A DNA stretch of 64,000 nt from JAKEHZ01 sp035280505 (GCA_035280505.1 DATEFT010000635.1:1-64000); one strand, 5' to 3'. Positions 27,564 through 37,108 are shown, numbered from the stretch's first letter. The notes: generated by a model not told the origin, from the letters alone. Numbers and translations are program-made.

Positions 27564-28619
27564 CTATTTTAGAGAGTCCTGGTATTGCGAAAGAACTCCG
27601 TTGAACTCCTCTTCGGTTGCCCGAGTCTGTCCATACCAGGCCTTCTCGAAGACCCAGGTCATGGCCGAGAAGGGCGGAAAGATCTCGGGCATCGACCGCA
27701 AATCATCGAGATAGTCGCGATTGGTCTTCGAGCGATGCAGTTGCAATCGGCCGCGGTGCTCCATCTCGATCAGCACCGCCAGATAGACCCGGCGAATGGC
27801 CGCTCGATAATCTCCCTGCCTGGCGAGTTCGGTGGCGTGCATGAGCAGATCCTGGGCGGTCACCTCCCTGCCGATCGTTTCACCCAGGACCTCGCGCGGG
27901 CCGGACGGCTGGACGGACTTACGTTGTTTCCACAGACGTTTGCCCAGATAGATGGAGCCGAAGATCAATGCGGCCAGAACCACCGCCAGGACCAGGATCC
28001 GAATCCCTTCCACGGCGCCTCCGATAGCCACCCCGCCGACCGGAGCCGAAGCCGGCCGGAGTTTGCTCAACAGGCGCCGCAGAGCCTCGGCCAGTTGTTT
28101 GAGCCATTTTTTTATGATCGACTCCTGCTCTACTTCGGCACCGTATTCCGGGCGGGCGAGAATTCGGTCGAGTTGCGCCCGCCGATCATCGGCCCCGGAT
28201 GACGATTGAGACCCGGCGGCCTCGACTCTCTCCTCCAGGCTGAGCAGCCGCTCGCTAATTTCGCCCAGCAGCGCCCGCCGCAGTTCGAGATCGGCGGCGG
28301 CATTCTGGAAGACGTCGTCGACCGCTTCCGACAACCAGGCATTATCGACCCGCACCTCCTGACCCTCAAACTCGACGACCTCCCGCTGAGGGAGCAGGTC
28401 TTTGACCGCCGTCAGGGACGAGAGCCACCGGCCGTCGGTAGCTTCGCTCTCGATCAATTGATCGATGATCTTCCGGGCTCGCGACAACCGCTCCGCGTAG
28501 TCTGTCAGCGGGACCGCGGCGGCAACCGGCAAGACCATCAACAGCGTGAAGAGCCATCCGCCGATCAACCCCGGACGCAGAGCCCCTCCCCCATTTCTGA
28601 GCTGAAGATTCATGGCCAT
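27564..28619 (-). CDS. DUF4129-domain membrane protein
   Basis: A 351-residue protein with a signal or membrane segment (about 17-37), a helical extracytoplasmic part (about 40-190), one transmembrane helix (about 208-228) and a C-terminal DUF4129 domain (about 255-351) with ATELARQGDYRAAIRRVYLA and HRSKTNRDYLDDLR. DUF4129 proteins accompany MoxR/DUF58 systems and, in some relatives, transglutaminase-like proteins; activity is not established. The start lies three bases after the stop of the upstream membrane-protein gene, so the two are almost certainly co-transcribed. Confidence 0.8.
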   Translation of the reverse strand: MAMNLQLRNGGGALRPGLIGGWLFTLLMVLPVAAAVPLTDYAERLSRARKIIDQLIESEATDGRWLSSLTAVKDLLPQREVVEFEGQEVRVDNAWLSEAVDDVFQNAAADLELRRALLGEISERLLSLEERVEAAGSQSSSGADDRRAQLDRILARPEYGAEVEQESIIKKWLKQLAEALRRLLSKLRPASAPVGGVAIGGAVEGIRILVLAVVLAALIFGSIYLGKRLWKQRKSVQPSGPREVLGETIGREVTAQDLLMHATELARQGDYRAAIRRVYLAVLIEMEHRGRLQLHRSKTNRDYLDDLRSMPEIFPPFSAMTWVFEKAWYGQTRATEEEFNGVLSQYQDSLK

Positions 28620-28622
28620 CGA

Positions 28623-29933
28623 TTAAAAAAGGGCGCCGCAGACGCGGCAAAAACGGTCTTCGACATCGGCCTCCGTTCGACACCATCGACAGAGTCGCCG
28701 CCCGACCTGCAATTGAACGGCCGGATCGTCGGCCACCGCGGTCTCGGATCTGGGCAACGCCGCGGGCAGTTCGACCGGCGGGACATTGAGCGCGGCGGCC
28801 GCTGGATCGAATGAATCCGGCAGACTCGGCGCCGGCAATTCCGGGGTCGAAGTCATCGGAGGCTCGTCGTTAAATTCCATCGTCGGAGCGGCGTCGTCCA
28901 AGGGCCCTGTATCCCTCACCGGCCGAAGCGCGTCGGGATCTAACAGCGGCGCCTGAGGAATCGGATAAGTAGGAGGCAGCAAGACCCGATTGGCCAGCAG
29001 TTCCACATCAAACCCCTCCTTCCGAACCCGGCTGTCGATATAGAGCAAGGTAAATCCGAGCATGACGATCGGCGCGATCAGAATTTGACTGATCTGCGTC
29101 AGAGCCTCCTGCGCGATGGTAAACCAAAAAGGAACATCATCGCCGAAGAAGTTGAGATCGCCCTCGACCCAGCGCCCGTAGATGAGCAACGGAAAGATCA
29201 GCAACAACCATAACGACCAGGCCACATAGGTCCAGAAGAGGATGATCACGCCAATCCGCGGCAACGATCCTCCGGCCAGTTCGAAGCTGCGGCCGATCGA
29301 ACTTAGCACCCCTTTGCCCTCGACCATCATCACCTGAGGCACGTAGATAATCCGGCTGAACAGCATTAAGATCATGACGATCATGAAGGCGAACGTCAGC
29401 ACGGCGAAGATCACGATCATCACCAATCGAAGCCATTCCGGAAGGAGGCCGCCGGCAATACTGGCCAGAAACAGAAAGAGCACCAAGAGCAGGCCCAGGA
29501 CCACGTAGATCAAGACGCCGAAAGCGAGGATCACCAGCGAGACCACAAAAATGGCCAGGATCAGGGGACCCAACTTTTCGCGGACGGCCTGATAGATCGC
29601 GCGCGCGCGCAGCGGAGTGCCGTCGAAGAAGTGGTAGACCAGAGTTCGTGAGGCGCCTCCCAGGACGGCGAAGAGGGCTGCGGTCCCGACCAGCCGAAGC
29701 AAACCGCCGCCGATCACCATGAGCACGGTTAGAACCAACCGGGACTCGCCCCGCACCATCGAGAAGTTACGAACGCCCAGCAGCAGCAGGATCGAACCGG
29801 CATAGGCCACCAGACTCGGCACCAGCACAATCTGCAGCAGCACCTTGAAGTTCCGCCGATAGAGCCGCGCCGCCCGGTCGATAATGTCACCGGCGGACAT
29901 CGGCGTGATGGTGAAGGTGTCGAAAGAGTTCAT
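28623..29933 (-). CDS. Multi-pass membrane protein (GPDPase membrane-domain-like) with C-terminal zinc ribbon
   Basis: The 436-residue protein begins FTITPMSAGDIIDRAARLYRRNF, a pattern typical of proteins with the glycerophosphodiester-phosphodiesterase membrane domain. About six to eight hydrophobic helices follow between residues 35 and 290. A polar Pro-rich stretch leads to a C-terminal ribbon CRWCRTEADVEDRFCRVCG (about 416-434) with four Cys likely to bind zinc. No phosphodiesterase catalytic domain is present. It is first in the minus-strand set with DUF4129 and DUF4350. Function unknown. Confidence 0.7.
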   Translation of the reverse strand: MNSFDTFTITPMSAGDIIDRAARLYRRNFKVLLQIVLVPSLVAYAGSILLLLGVRNFSMVRGESRLVLTVLMVIGGGLLRLVGTAALFAVLGGASRTLVYHFFDGTPLRARAIYQAVREKLGPLILAIFVVSLVILAFGVLIYVVLGLLLVLFLFLASIAGGLLPEWLRLVMIVIFAVLTFAFMIVMILMLFSRIIYVPQVMMVEGKGVLSSIGRSFELAGGSLPRIGVIILFWTYVAWSLWLLLIFPLLIYGRWVEGDLNFFGDDVPFWFTIAQEALTQISQILIAPIVMLGFTLLYIDSRVRKEGFDVELLANRVLLPPTYPIPQAPLLDPDALRPVRDTGPLDDAAPTMEFNDEPPMTSTPELPAPSLPDSFDPAAAALNVPPVELPAALPRSETAVADDPAVQLQVGRRLCRWCRTEADVEDRFCRVCGALF

Positions 29934-30139
29934 TCAATTCCAGCCCGATCCTCGAGTTTCGGTAAGCTTTCCGCGCACATCTTAAGCGATTTGATCCAGG
30001 CTTGGAAAACATTCGGGTCCAGGTTGGAAATTGTCGTCAGAGATAAGATAAGATTGCAACTCAGCACGGTGCAACCGCGTAGATCCACGGCGAGGTTCGG
30101 GAGAGCGGTCTCCCACTAATATCGATCGGAGATTATCTA

Positions 30140-30931
30140 ATGAAGCGATATACAGCCACTGCCCTCGGGCTTCTAATGACGTTGACCTGCGCAACGCCAA
30201 GCTGGGCCCGCTCCAAGGCTGAAGCGAGAGAACGAGCGCAGAGAGCCGCGCAGGCATTTCAGGAGATTATGGCCGCTCCCGACCAGGCCGTGCCGCAGGA
30301 CCTGCTCGACCGCGCCTATTGCATTGCCGTCTTCCCCTCGGTCAAAAAGGGAGGATTCGTCTTCGGCGGCCAGTACGGCAAGGGTCTCATCAGTTGTCGC
30401 CGGCCCGAAGGTTCGTGGGGCGCACCAGCCTACTTCACGATCGGCGGCGGCAGCTTCGGGCTGCAGATCGGCGGTCAGACGGTCGATCTGGTGCTCTTGA
30501 TTATGAATCAATCCGGCGTCGAGGGCCTGCTCCAGGATAAATTCGAGATCGGAGCCGGAGCCGCCGCTTCGGCGGGGCCGGTCGGCCGCAATACCCATGC
30601 CTCGACCGATATTCTGCTGAAATCGCAAATCCTCTCCTATTCGCGCAGCCGGGGCCTCTTCGCCGGGTTGGAGTTGAAGGGAGCCGTGATCATGCCGGAC
30701 AAGGATTCCAACAAAGATATCTACGAACAGGAGATCACCGCCCGCGAAATCATCATCGACGGCAAGGCTCGCACGCCATCGACCATTCTGATCTTCCCGC
30801 AAACCCTGCGTAAATATTCAGCCGCGAAGGAGTCGGGGAAACAGCCAGCGAATAAAGAAGAGCCGGCGAAAGAGCCGGAACCGGAAAATGCCGAGCCGGC
30901 GAGGGAGCCGGTGAAAGAGCCGACGAATTAA
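30140..30931 (+). CDS. SYLF (Ysc84-like) lipid-binding domain protein, exported
   Basis: The 263-residue protein has a signal peptide (about 1-22, ending SWA) and a SYLF domain (about 30-225), marked by LLDRAYCIAVFPSVKKGGFV, FGGQYGKG, FTIGGGSFGLQIG and SRSRGLFAGLELKGAVI. SYLF domains bind phosphoinositide-like or other anionic lipids in eukaryotes; the bacterial role is unclear, probably envelope-associated. The C-terminal 40 residues are a low-complexity run of EPAKEPE-type repeats, probably disordered. It is divergent from the membrane operon to its left and convergent with the epimerase gene to its right. Confidence 0.85.
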   Translation: MKRYTATALGLLMTLTCATPSWARSKAEARERAQRAAQAFQEIMAAPDQAVPQDLLDRAYCIAVFPSVKKGGFVFGGQYGKGLISCRRPEGSWGAPAYFTIGGGSFGLQIGGQTVDLVLLIMNQSGVEGLLQDKFEIGAGAAASAGPVGRNTHASTDILLKSQILSYSRSRGLFAGLELKGAVIMPDKDSNKDIYEQEITAREIIIDGKARTPSTILIFPQTLRKYSAAKESGKQPANKEEPAKEPEPENAEPAREPVKEPTN

Positions 30932-30970
30932 AATCCGGCGCGCCGGCAGACCGGCGACCGGGAGGGCGGT

Positions 30971-31933
30971 TCAACTTTCGGTTCGATGCTCACGGTACCA
31001 GTCGATCGTCTGGCGCAGCCCGGTGTCGAAATCGATCCGGGCGCGAAATCCGAATTCGCGCTCCGCGCGCGAGACCTCCAACCGGCGCCGCGGTTGCCCA
31101 TCGGGCTTGGAGGGATCCCACTCGATACGGCCCTTAAACCCGGTGATGGCGGCGATCTTCTCTACCAGGTCATGAACCGAGATCTCCTGACCGGTGCCCA
31201 GATTGACCGGCTCGGGCCGGTCGTACTTTTCGGCGGCCAGCAGAATGGCCTCGGCGCAATCGTCGGCGTGCAGAAATTCGCGGGTGGCCCGGCCGGTCCC
31301 CCAACAGGTGATCCGATCGGCCCCGCTCTCGACGGCCTCCAGACACTTGCGAATCAGGGCCGGAATGACGTGCGAGGACTGCGGATCGAAATGGTCGCGG
31401 GCGCCGTAGAGATTGACCGGCAACAGTGAGATCGAGTTGAATCCATACTGCTGACGATAGGCCTGGGACTGCACGATCAGCATCTTTTTGGCCAATCCGT
31501 AAGGCGCATTGGTCTCTTCCGGATAACCGTTCCAGAGATCGTCTTCCCGGAAAGGGACCGGCGCCGATTTCGGATAGCTGCAGATGGTTCCGACGGCCAC
31601 GAACTTCTCGACCCCGCGCCACCTGGCCTCCTCCATTAATTGCGTCCCCATGATCAGGTTCTCGTAGAAGAATCGGGCCGGTTGGGCGAGATTCGCGCCG
31701 ATGCCGCCGACGACCGCGGCCAGATGAACGACCAGGTCGGGCCGGGCATCGTCATACAGGCGCCGCACATCCTCGATCCGGACCAGATCGTAGTCTTTGG
31801 ATCTCGGAACGAAGGGCGACTCGATTCCGCGCCGCCGCAACTTCTCGACCAGGTAGGACCCGAGAAACCCGGCGCCGCCCGTGACCAACACTCGATTAAA
31901 AGGAAAGTTGCTTAACATAACTGATGTCGCCAT
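30971..31933 (-). CDS. GDP-L-fucose synthase-like NAD-dependent epimerase/reductase
   Basis: This extended SDR enzyme of 320 residues has the Rossmann motif TGGAGFLG (about 18-25) and the catalytic pair YGLAK (Y145, K149). The words VVGGIGAN, GTICSYPKSAPVPF and PVNLYGARDHFDP are characteristic of GDP-4-keto-6-deoxymannose 3,5-epimerase/4-reductase. It would make GDP-L-fucose for surface polysaccharide, using NADPH. No GDP-mannose dehydratase or glycosyltransferase gene is nearby, so the specific substrate is less certain than the family. The start could also be the Met six residues in (31918). Confidence 0.8.
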   Translation of the reverse strand: MATSVMLSNFPFNRVLVTGGAGFLGSYLVEKLRRRGIESPFVPRSKDYDLVRIEDVRRLYDDARPDLVVHLAAVVGGIGANLAQPARFFYENLIMGTQLMEEARWRGVEKFVAVGTICSYPKSAPVPFREDDLWNGYPEETNAPYGLAKKMLIVQSQAYRQQYGFNSISLLPVNLYGARDHFDPQSSHVIPALIRKCLEAVESGADRITCWGTGRATREFLHADDCAEAILLAAEKYDRPEPVNLGTGQEISVHDLVEKIAAITGFKGRIEWDPSKPDGQPRRRLEVSRAEREFGFRARIDFDTGLRQTIDWYREHRTES

Positions 31934-32014
31934 ACTACATCATTAGAGGTGAAACCCGATGAGAATTTTAGAATTTGAATTTTGTGGATTTGGATGCTAG
32001 ATTGGCGGGCTGCT

Positions 32015-32863
32015 ATGGCGATCAAGTTACTTGCACTCGATATCGACGGAACGTTGCTGACACCGCGAGGGGAACTCTCAGCACGAAATCAGGCCGCCCT
32101 CCACAAAGCACGTCTAGCCGGAGTAGAGGTCGTCCTGGTCACCGGGCGCCGGTTCGACTCGGCCCGCTTGCTGCTGCAGGATTTGCGCCTCGAGCTGCCG
32201 GTGATCTCGCATAACGGGGCGTTGAGCAAAGATCCCCTCTCGCTTGAAACCTTCGACCTGCATTCGCTCGAGGTCGAGGTCGCGAGGGAGATCGTCCTGA
32301 CGGCGCGCGGGGCCGGCATCGATATGATCTGTTGCTGGGATGAACCGCTCGGCGTCGGAGTCATGGTCTTTGATTACGTCTCCGAGACCAATGTTCTGCT
32401 GCGCCGATATCTGGAGAAATATCGGGATTCGGTCGTTGAAGTGGCCGACTTGATCGGATATATCGATCGTCCGCCGATCCAGATTATGTTTTCAGGTCCG
32501 TGCGAACCCATGGATCGATTCGCGGAGGATCTGCAATCGGTAATGCGTGAACGAATCCAGATCTTTAAAACGCGTTATCCGGCGGCGGACCTGACGATCC
32601 TGGATGCCCTCAGCGTTCGAGCGTCAAAAGGCCAGAGCCTGGCCAAGTTCGCCGGCCAACGAGGGATCGCCCGGGAGGAGGTCATGGCCATCGGCGACAA
32701 TCATAATGACCTGCCGATGCTCCAGTACGCCGGGCTCGGCGTGCTGATGGCCAATGCCGAAGAAGAATTAAAGCAGATGGGTTTCGTCATGACGTCTTCC
32801 AATAATGAAGACGGAGTGGCCGAAGCCATAGAGAAATTTATATTACAGAAGGAGCCAACATGA
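32015..32863 (+). CDS. HAD-superfamily (Cof-type) hydrolase
   Basis: This 282-residue protein has the Cof/IIB HAD pattern: DIDGTLL with nucleophile D9 and D11, VTGRR as motif II, KGQSLAKFA as the motif III lysine region, and GDNHNDLPML as motif IV. Members dephosphorylate sugar phosphates or cofactors such as FMN and PLP; the substrate cannot be read here. A TTG-initiated extension from 31982 is possible, but the ATG at 32015 matches the normal family N-terminus. The last codons overlap the next gene by 4 bases (ATGA), so both are likely translated from one message. Confidence 0.85.
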   Translation: MAIKLLALDIDGTLLTPRGELSARNQAALHKARLAGVEVVLVTGRRFDSARLLLQDLRLELPVISHNGALSKDPLSLETFDLHSLEVEVAREIVLTARGAGIDMICCWDEPLGVGVMVFDYVSETNVLLRRYLEKYRDSVVEVADLIGYIDRPPIQIMFSGPCEPMDRFAEDLQSVMRERIQIFKTRYPAADLTILDALSVRASKGQSLAKFAGQRGIAREEVMAIGDNHNDLPMLQYAGLGVLMANAEEELKQMGFVMTSSNNEDGVAEAIEKFILQKEPT

Positions 32864-33309
32864 CAGAGACCAAAAATCGGACAGTGGTGATCGAAACCGA
32901 CAAGGGTTCCATCAAGATTCTGCTGGCCGAAGATCTCGCCCCGACGACCACGGGGAATTTTATTGAACTGACCGAAAAAAAATTCTATGACGGCTTGAAG
33001 TTTCATCGAGTGGAACCGAATTTTGTCGTTCAGGGAGGCTGCCCGCACGGAACCGGGACGGGAGGATCGGGCAAAAATATCCCGCTCGAGGTCAGCCCGA
33101 ACCTGAAACACGGCGAGGCCGGCGCCGTCGCCATGGCCCGCGCGACGGATCCCAACAGCGCCAGTTCGCAGTTCTACATCACGCTGGCGCCGACCCCGTT
33201 TCTCGACGGCAATTATGCGGTCTTCGGCCGCGTCACCGAGGGGTTGGAGGTGGTGCGTCAGATTCGCGTCGGTGACGCGATCAAGCGAGTCTACCTGTTC
33301 CAGGAGTAG
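32860..33309 (+). CDS. Peptidyl-prolyl cis-trans isomerase, cyclophilin type
   Basis: The 149-residue protein is a compact bacterial cyclophilin with FHRVEPNFVVQGG (about 48-60), AVAMARA, SASSQFYITL (about 102-111) and FLDGNYAVFGRV (about 116-127), all parts of the proline-isomerase site. It has no signal peptide and acts in the cytoplasm. It overlaps the HAD gene upstream by 4 bases. It ends 39 bases before the convergent Lrp gene. The usual KxWxDG substitution near the active site is present as LDGNYA. Confidence 0.92.
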   Translation: MTETKNRTVVIETDKGSIKILLAEDLAPTTTGNFIELTEKKFYDGLKFHRVEPNFVVQGGCPHGTGTGGSGKNIPLEVSPNLKHGEAGAVAMARATDPNSASSQFYITLAPTPFLDGNYAVFGRVTEGLEVVRQIRVGDAIKRVYLFQE

Positions 33310-33348
33310 ATGGTGGAAACGAGCCGGGTCCGCCCGACGGGTCAGAAC

Positions 33349-33846
33349 CTATCTCTCTTTCCGCCCTCGCTTTCCGGTCTCCGGCTCGGCCGGCTGTGTG
33401 ATGAATCGCTTGGTGACGGGCGATGAGAGAACGATGGAGGTCGTCGTCGTCCCGTAGGGCAACAATTTTTCGATGACATGTTCCAGGTGAGCAACTGAGG
33501 AGACGCGCACTTTCAGAATAAAAGAATCTCCGCCCGTCCCACGGTGACACTCTGTCACTTCAGCCAGATCTTTCATTAAATCGACGATCCGCGCCGAGAC
33601 ATTTCCGGTAATGCTCATCCGAATATAGGCCAGGATCGGATAGCCAATCTTTTCAAAATTCACCTCGGCGTGATAGCCGGTGATGATCCCCGCGTCCTCC
33701 ATCCGGCGAACCCGTTCGGTCACCGCCGGGATCGAAAGTCCGACCCGCCGTCCCAGCTCGGAAAAGGATATTCGCCCGTTATCCTGCAACTCTTTCAGAA
33801 TATGCCAGCCAATGTCGTCCAGCAATTTTTCATTTTCTAAAGCCAT
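33349..33846 (-). CDS. Lrp/AsnC family transcriptional regulator
   Basis: A 165-residue regulator with an N-terminal winged helix-turn-helix (about 10-60; LGRRVGLSIPAVTERVRRME) and a C-terminal RAM ligand-binding domain (about 65-145; VTECHRGTGGDSFILKV). Such proteins respond to amino acids and often control neighbouring amino-acid metabolism genes. It is divergent from the aminotransferase gene at 33953 that opens the phenylalanine/tyrosine degradation locus, so it is a natural candidate for its regulator, with the 106 bases between as the control region. I could not identify an operator with confidence. Confidence 0.88.
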   Translation of the reverse strand: MALENEKLLDDIGWHILKELQDNGRISFSELGRRVGLSIPAVTERVRRMEDAGIITGYHAEVNFEKIGYPILAYIRMSITGNVSARIVDLMKDLAEVTECHRGTGGDSFILKVRVSSVAHLEHVIEKLLPYGTTTTSIVLSSPVTKRFITQPAEPETGKRGRKER

Positions 33847-33952
33847 TTTGCGGAATAACTTTAAATATTAGGCGCGGTCGTTGCAATACCTTCAATCAGA
33901 TCTTCATCGGTTTTTACGCGCGCTCTATGATTTTGGAACAGGAGGAGAGGCG

Positions 33953-34918
33953 ATGTCATTTGAGAAAACGCGATGGCTTTGGCACAACGGCAAACTGGTC
34001 TTGTGGAATGGAGCGCAGATCCACGCATCGGCCTTCGGGCTTCATTACGGCACCGGCGTCTTCGAGGGCATTCGCGCCTATCAGACGGAAGAGGGCCCGG
34101 CCATCTTCCGGCTGAAAGAGCATCTGGACCGCTTCGATGCCTCCGCCCGGGCCTATGGAATCGAGATCGGATATTCGCCCGAAGAGCTGAGCGAAGCGAT
34201 CAGCGAAACCGTCATTCTCAACGACTTCCAAAACTGCTACATCCGGCCGATCGCCTATTACGACAGCGGCAGCCTGGGAATTCGTTCGACCTGCCCGGTC
34301 AGCGTCACCATCATCAGTTGGGAATGGCCCAATGCGCTGGATGCTGAAAAGAAGGCCCGGGGATTGCGCGTCACCATCTCGCCGTGGAGAAAATTCCATC
34401 ACAGTATGATGCCTACTACGGCCAAATCGACCGGCCAGTATCTCAATTCGATCCTCGCCGTGCGCGACGCCGCCGCGCGCGGTTTTGACGAGGCGCTCCT
34501 GCTCGATATGGACGGCAATCTGGCCGAGGGCGCGGTCGAGAACATCTTTCTGGTGCGGAACGGCCAACTGCTGACGAATGACGAGAGGTCTTCCATTCTG
34601 CTCGGGGTGACGCGGGCGTCGGTCATCGAAATCGCTCGGCATCTGGGCTACGAGGTTGAGATCCGCACGCTCACGCTCGATGATCTTTGGAGCGCCGACG
34701 AAGCCTTCCTGACCGGGACGGCCGTCGAGATCGCGCCGATCCGCGAAGTCGACGGCCGGTCTATCGGGGACGGCCGGACGCGACCGGTCACCGACCGGAT
34801 TCAAGCGATCTTCTCCGGCATCGTCTCCGGAGGCGGCCGGTCATCGGAAGAATCGACTCTGCAACCCTATCGGCATTGGCTCTACCCGGTAGAGACCCTG
34901 GTCGGCGCGGCCGCGTAG
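33953..34918 (+). CDS. ilvE: Branched-chain (class IV PLP-dependent) aminotransferase
   Basis: This 321-residue protein has the class IV aminotransferase pattern: GLHYGTGVFEGIRAY (about 29-43), TTAKSTGQYLNS with PLP lysine K158, and AEGAVENIFLV. IlvE-type enzymes transaminate Leu, Ile and Val, and many also accept aromatic amino acids. The start at 33953 has GGAGGAGAGG just upstream; an upstream in-frame ATG at 33881 would add 24 residues with no homology-like features. Beside the tyrosine degradation genes it may supply the tyrosine to 4-hydroxyphenylpyruvate step, for which no other gene is present. That role is inference. Confidence 0.88.
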   Translation: MSFEKTRWLWHNGKLVLWNGAQIHASAFGLHYGTGVFEGIRAYQTEEGPAIFRLKEHLDRFDASARAYGIEIGYSPEELSEAISETVILNDFQNCYIRPIAYYDSGSLGIRSTCPVSVTIISWEWPNALDAEKKARGLRVTISPWRKFHHSMMPTTAKSTGQYLNSILAVRDAAARGFDEALLLDMDGNLAEGAVENIFLVRNGQLLTNDERSSILLGVTRASVIEIARHLGYEVEIRTLTLDDLWSADEAFLTGTAVEIAPIREVDGRSIGDGRTRPVTDRIQAIFSGIVSGGGRSSEESTLQPYRHWLYPVETLVGAAA

Positions 34919-34960
34919 TAGTCTCAGGACTATCGATTTTGCGAGCGGAGGTTTCATCAG

Positions 34961-36934
34961 ATGACCATGCAATTCCGCAATGACAACGCGATCGCCTGGC
35001 GCCCTTCCGCGGAGGTCGTCGCGCGCGCGCAATTGACCCGCTTTCTCTCATTCTGCGGGCTCCAAACCTTCGACGAACTCTACCGGCGCTCGATCGAAGA
35101 CGTCGCCTGGTTCACTGAACAGTTGGTGCGTTTTCTCGATCTGCAGTTCGACCGGCCCTATCGCCGGATTCTGGATCTCTCCCGGGGTCCGCAATGGCCC
35201 AGATGGTGCGTGGACGGGCAGCTCAATATCACCAGGAACTGCCTGGATCGCTGGATCGAGGAGGAGTCGACCGCGCAGACGCCCGCCGTGATCTGGGAGG
35301 GCGAAGCCGGGGAGACTCGTTCGCTCAACTATCAGGAGCTCTGGGACGAGGTCGGTCTCTGCGCCGCCGGACTTCGCGCCTGCGGATTGAAGAAAGGGGA
35401 CGCGGTCGGACTGCATCTGCCGATGGTCCCGGAGACGGTGATCGCCCTGCTGGCGATCAATCGGATCGGCGGGATCGCCGTGCCGCTCTTCTCCGGTTAC
35501 GGCCCGTCGGCGATCGAATCGCGGCTGAGCGACGTCGGCGCCAAAGCCGTCTTCACCTGCGACGGATTCTTCCGCCGGGGCAGAAAGGTCGCCGCCAAGA
35601 CCGTCATCGACGAGGCCGTCGCCAAGCTGCCGGAGATCACGCGGGTCTTCGTCGTGCGTCGTTCGATGGAGACCGTTCCGATCAAGGTCGGCCGTGACCT
35701 CTATTTCGACCAGCTCCTGGCCACCGGCGCGAAGAACGCCGGGCTCAGACAGGCGGAGATCACCGAGGCGGAAGACCCGCTGATCGCCATCTACACCTCG
35801 GGAACCACCGGAAAACCCAAGGGAATCCTGCACACCCACTGCGGCTTTCCCGTCAAATCGGCTCAGGACATGTGTTTCGGCACGGATGTCGGGCGCGGAA
35901 CCCGCATCGCGTGGCTCACCGATCTGGGCTGGATGATGGGCCCCTGGCTGATCTATGGAGCGCTGATCCTGGGCGGCACGATCGTGCTCTTCGACGGCGC
36001 GCCCGATTATCCCGGCCCCGACCGCATGTGGAATTTCTGCGAGCGGCATCAGGTGGAGGTGCTGGGCCTCTCGCCCTCGCTGGTCCGGGCGCTCGCGACT
36101 CACGACGACCATTGGACCACGCGGCATGATCTCTCCAAACTCCGAATCCTGGCCTCGACCGGCGAGCCCTGGAATCCAGATCCCTGGTGGTGGTTGTTCG
36201 AGAAGGTCGGAAAGGGCCGCGTGCCGATCATCAACTACTCCGGAGGCACCGAGATCTCGGGCGGCATCCTGATGAGCAACCCGCTGCTGCCGATCAAACC
36301 CTGTGCGTTCTCGGCCCCCTGTCCGGGAATTGCGGCCGACGTCGTCGATGAACACGGCGCTTCGGTGCACGGGGCGGTCGGAGAGCTGGCGATCCGCAGT
36401 CCGTGGATCGGTCAGGCTCGCGGGTTCTGGAAAGATCCGGAACGCTATTTGCGTACTTATTGGTCACGGTTTCCAGAGATCTGGATCCACGGCGATTGGG
36501 CCCAAATCGACGCCGAGGGCCACTGGCAGATTCTGGGACGCAGCGATGACACGCTCAAGATCGCCGGCAAGCGCGTGGGCCCCGCCGAAGTCGAGTCGAT
36601 CCTGGTGGGCCATCAATCGGTGCTCGAAGCCGCCGCCATCGGTGTGCCCGATGAACTGAAGGGGACCGCGCTGGTCGTCTTCTGCGTGCCGGCGCCCGGG
36701 GCGGAGACCACGCCACAACTGGCGGAGACCTTGAAGGCCAGGGTGGCGGCCGAGTTGGGCAAACCGCTGCGGCCCGAAACAGTGCTCTTTGTTCCGGCGT
36801 TGCCCAAAACCCGGAATGCCAAAGTGATGCGCCGCGTCATCCGCGCGGCCTACCTGGGCGAAGAGATCGGCGACGTGACCGCGCTGGATAATCCGGCGGC
36901 GGTCGATGAAATAAAGAAGTCTAGAGAAGTCTAG
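34961..36934 (+). CDS. Acyl-CoA synthetase of the acetyl/acetoacetyl-CoA synthetase type
   Basis: This 657-residue ANL-family adenylating enzyme has the ACS N-terminal region, P-loop YTSGTTGKPKG (278-288), GWMMGPW, NYSGGTEISGG, the hinge HGDWAQIDAEGHWQILGRSD and the A10 lysine K621 in KTRNAKVMRR. It activates a short acyl acid with ATP to acyl-AMP and then acyl-CoA. In a locus whose end products are fumarate and acetoacetate, acetoacetate is a plausible substrate, but acetate or propionate cannot be excluded. The last codons (encoding KSREV) and the TAG stop are made of the TCTAGA repeat that follows, so the natural C-terminus may have been altered by the repeat. Confidence 0.8.
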   Translation: MTMQFRNDNAIAWRPSAEVVARAQLTRFLSFCGLQTFDELYRRSIEDVAWFTEQLVRFLDLQFDRPYRRILDLSRGPQWPRWCVDGQLNITRNCLDRWIEEESTAQTPAVIWEGEAGETRSLNYQELWDEVGLCAAGLRACGLKKGDAVGLHLPMVPETVIALLAINRIGGIAVPLFSGYGPSAIESRLSDVGAKAVFTCDGFFRRGRKVAAKTVIDEAVAKLPEITRVFVVRRSMETVPIKVGRDLYFDQLLATGAKNAGLRQAEITEAEDPLIAIYTSGTTGKPKGILHTHCGFPVKSAQDMCFGTDVGRGTRIAWLTDLGWMMGPWLIYGALILGGTIVLFDGAPDYPGPDRMWNFCERHQVEVLGLSPSLVRALATHDDHWTTRHDLSKLRILASTGEPWNPDPWWWLFEKVGKGRVPIINYSGGTEISGGILMSNPLLPIKPCAFSAPCPGIAADVVDEHGASVHGAVGELAIRSPWIGQARGFWKDPERYLRTYWSRFPEIWIHGDWAQIDAEGHWQILGRSDDTLKIAGKRVGPAEVESILVGHQSVLEAAAIGVPDELKGTALVVFCVPAPGAETTPQLAETLKARVAAELGKPLRPETVLFVPALPKTRNAKVMRRVIRAAYLGEEIGDVTALDNPAAVDEIKKSREV

Positions 36935-37108
36935 AGAAGTCTAGAGAGGTCTCGGAGTTGCCGTTTCGCCCCAGTTTCAGCGGATGTTGAGGAGAGATCG
37001 AGAGAAGTCTAGAAGCCTAGATGAATGACACTCTCTGCCTATTGGCCTCCTCTAGACCTAGACTTCCCTCGATCTCTCCCGGCTTTCCTGGACTTCTCTA
37101 GACTTTTC
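36916..37108. repeat. TCTAGA-family inverted repeat (copy 2)
   Basis: The left arm is a tandem run of AGAAGTCTAGAG words from 36916 and the right arm ends with CTGGACTTCTCTAGAC near 37105. A second, inner pair uses GAGATCGAGAGAAGTCTAG and CTAGACTTCCCTCGATCTC. The left arm includes the acyl-CoA synthetase stop codon (36932-36934). The whole fills the 185-base gap before the phenylalanine hydroxylase gene, ending 12 bases before its ATG. Confidence 0.75.

Noticed and set aside
36916..37108. TCTAGA array considered as a CRISPR
   Set aside because: Units are contiguous with no unique spacers, and no cas genes are present.
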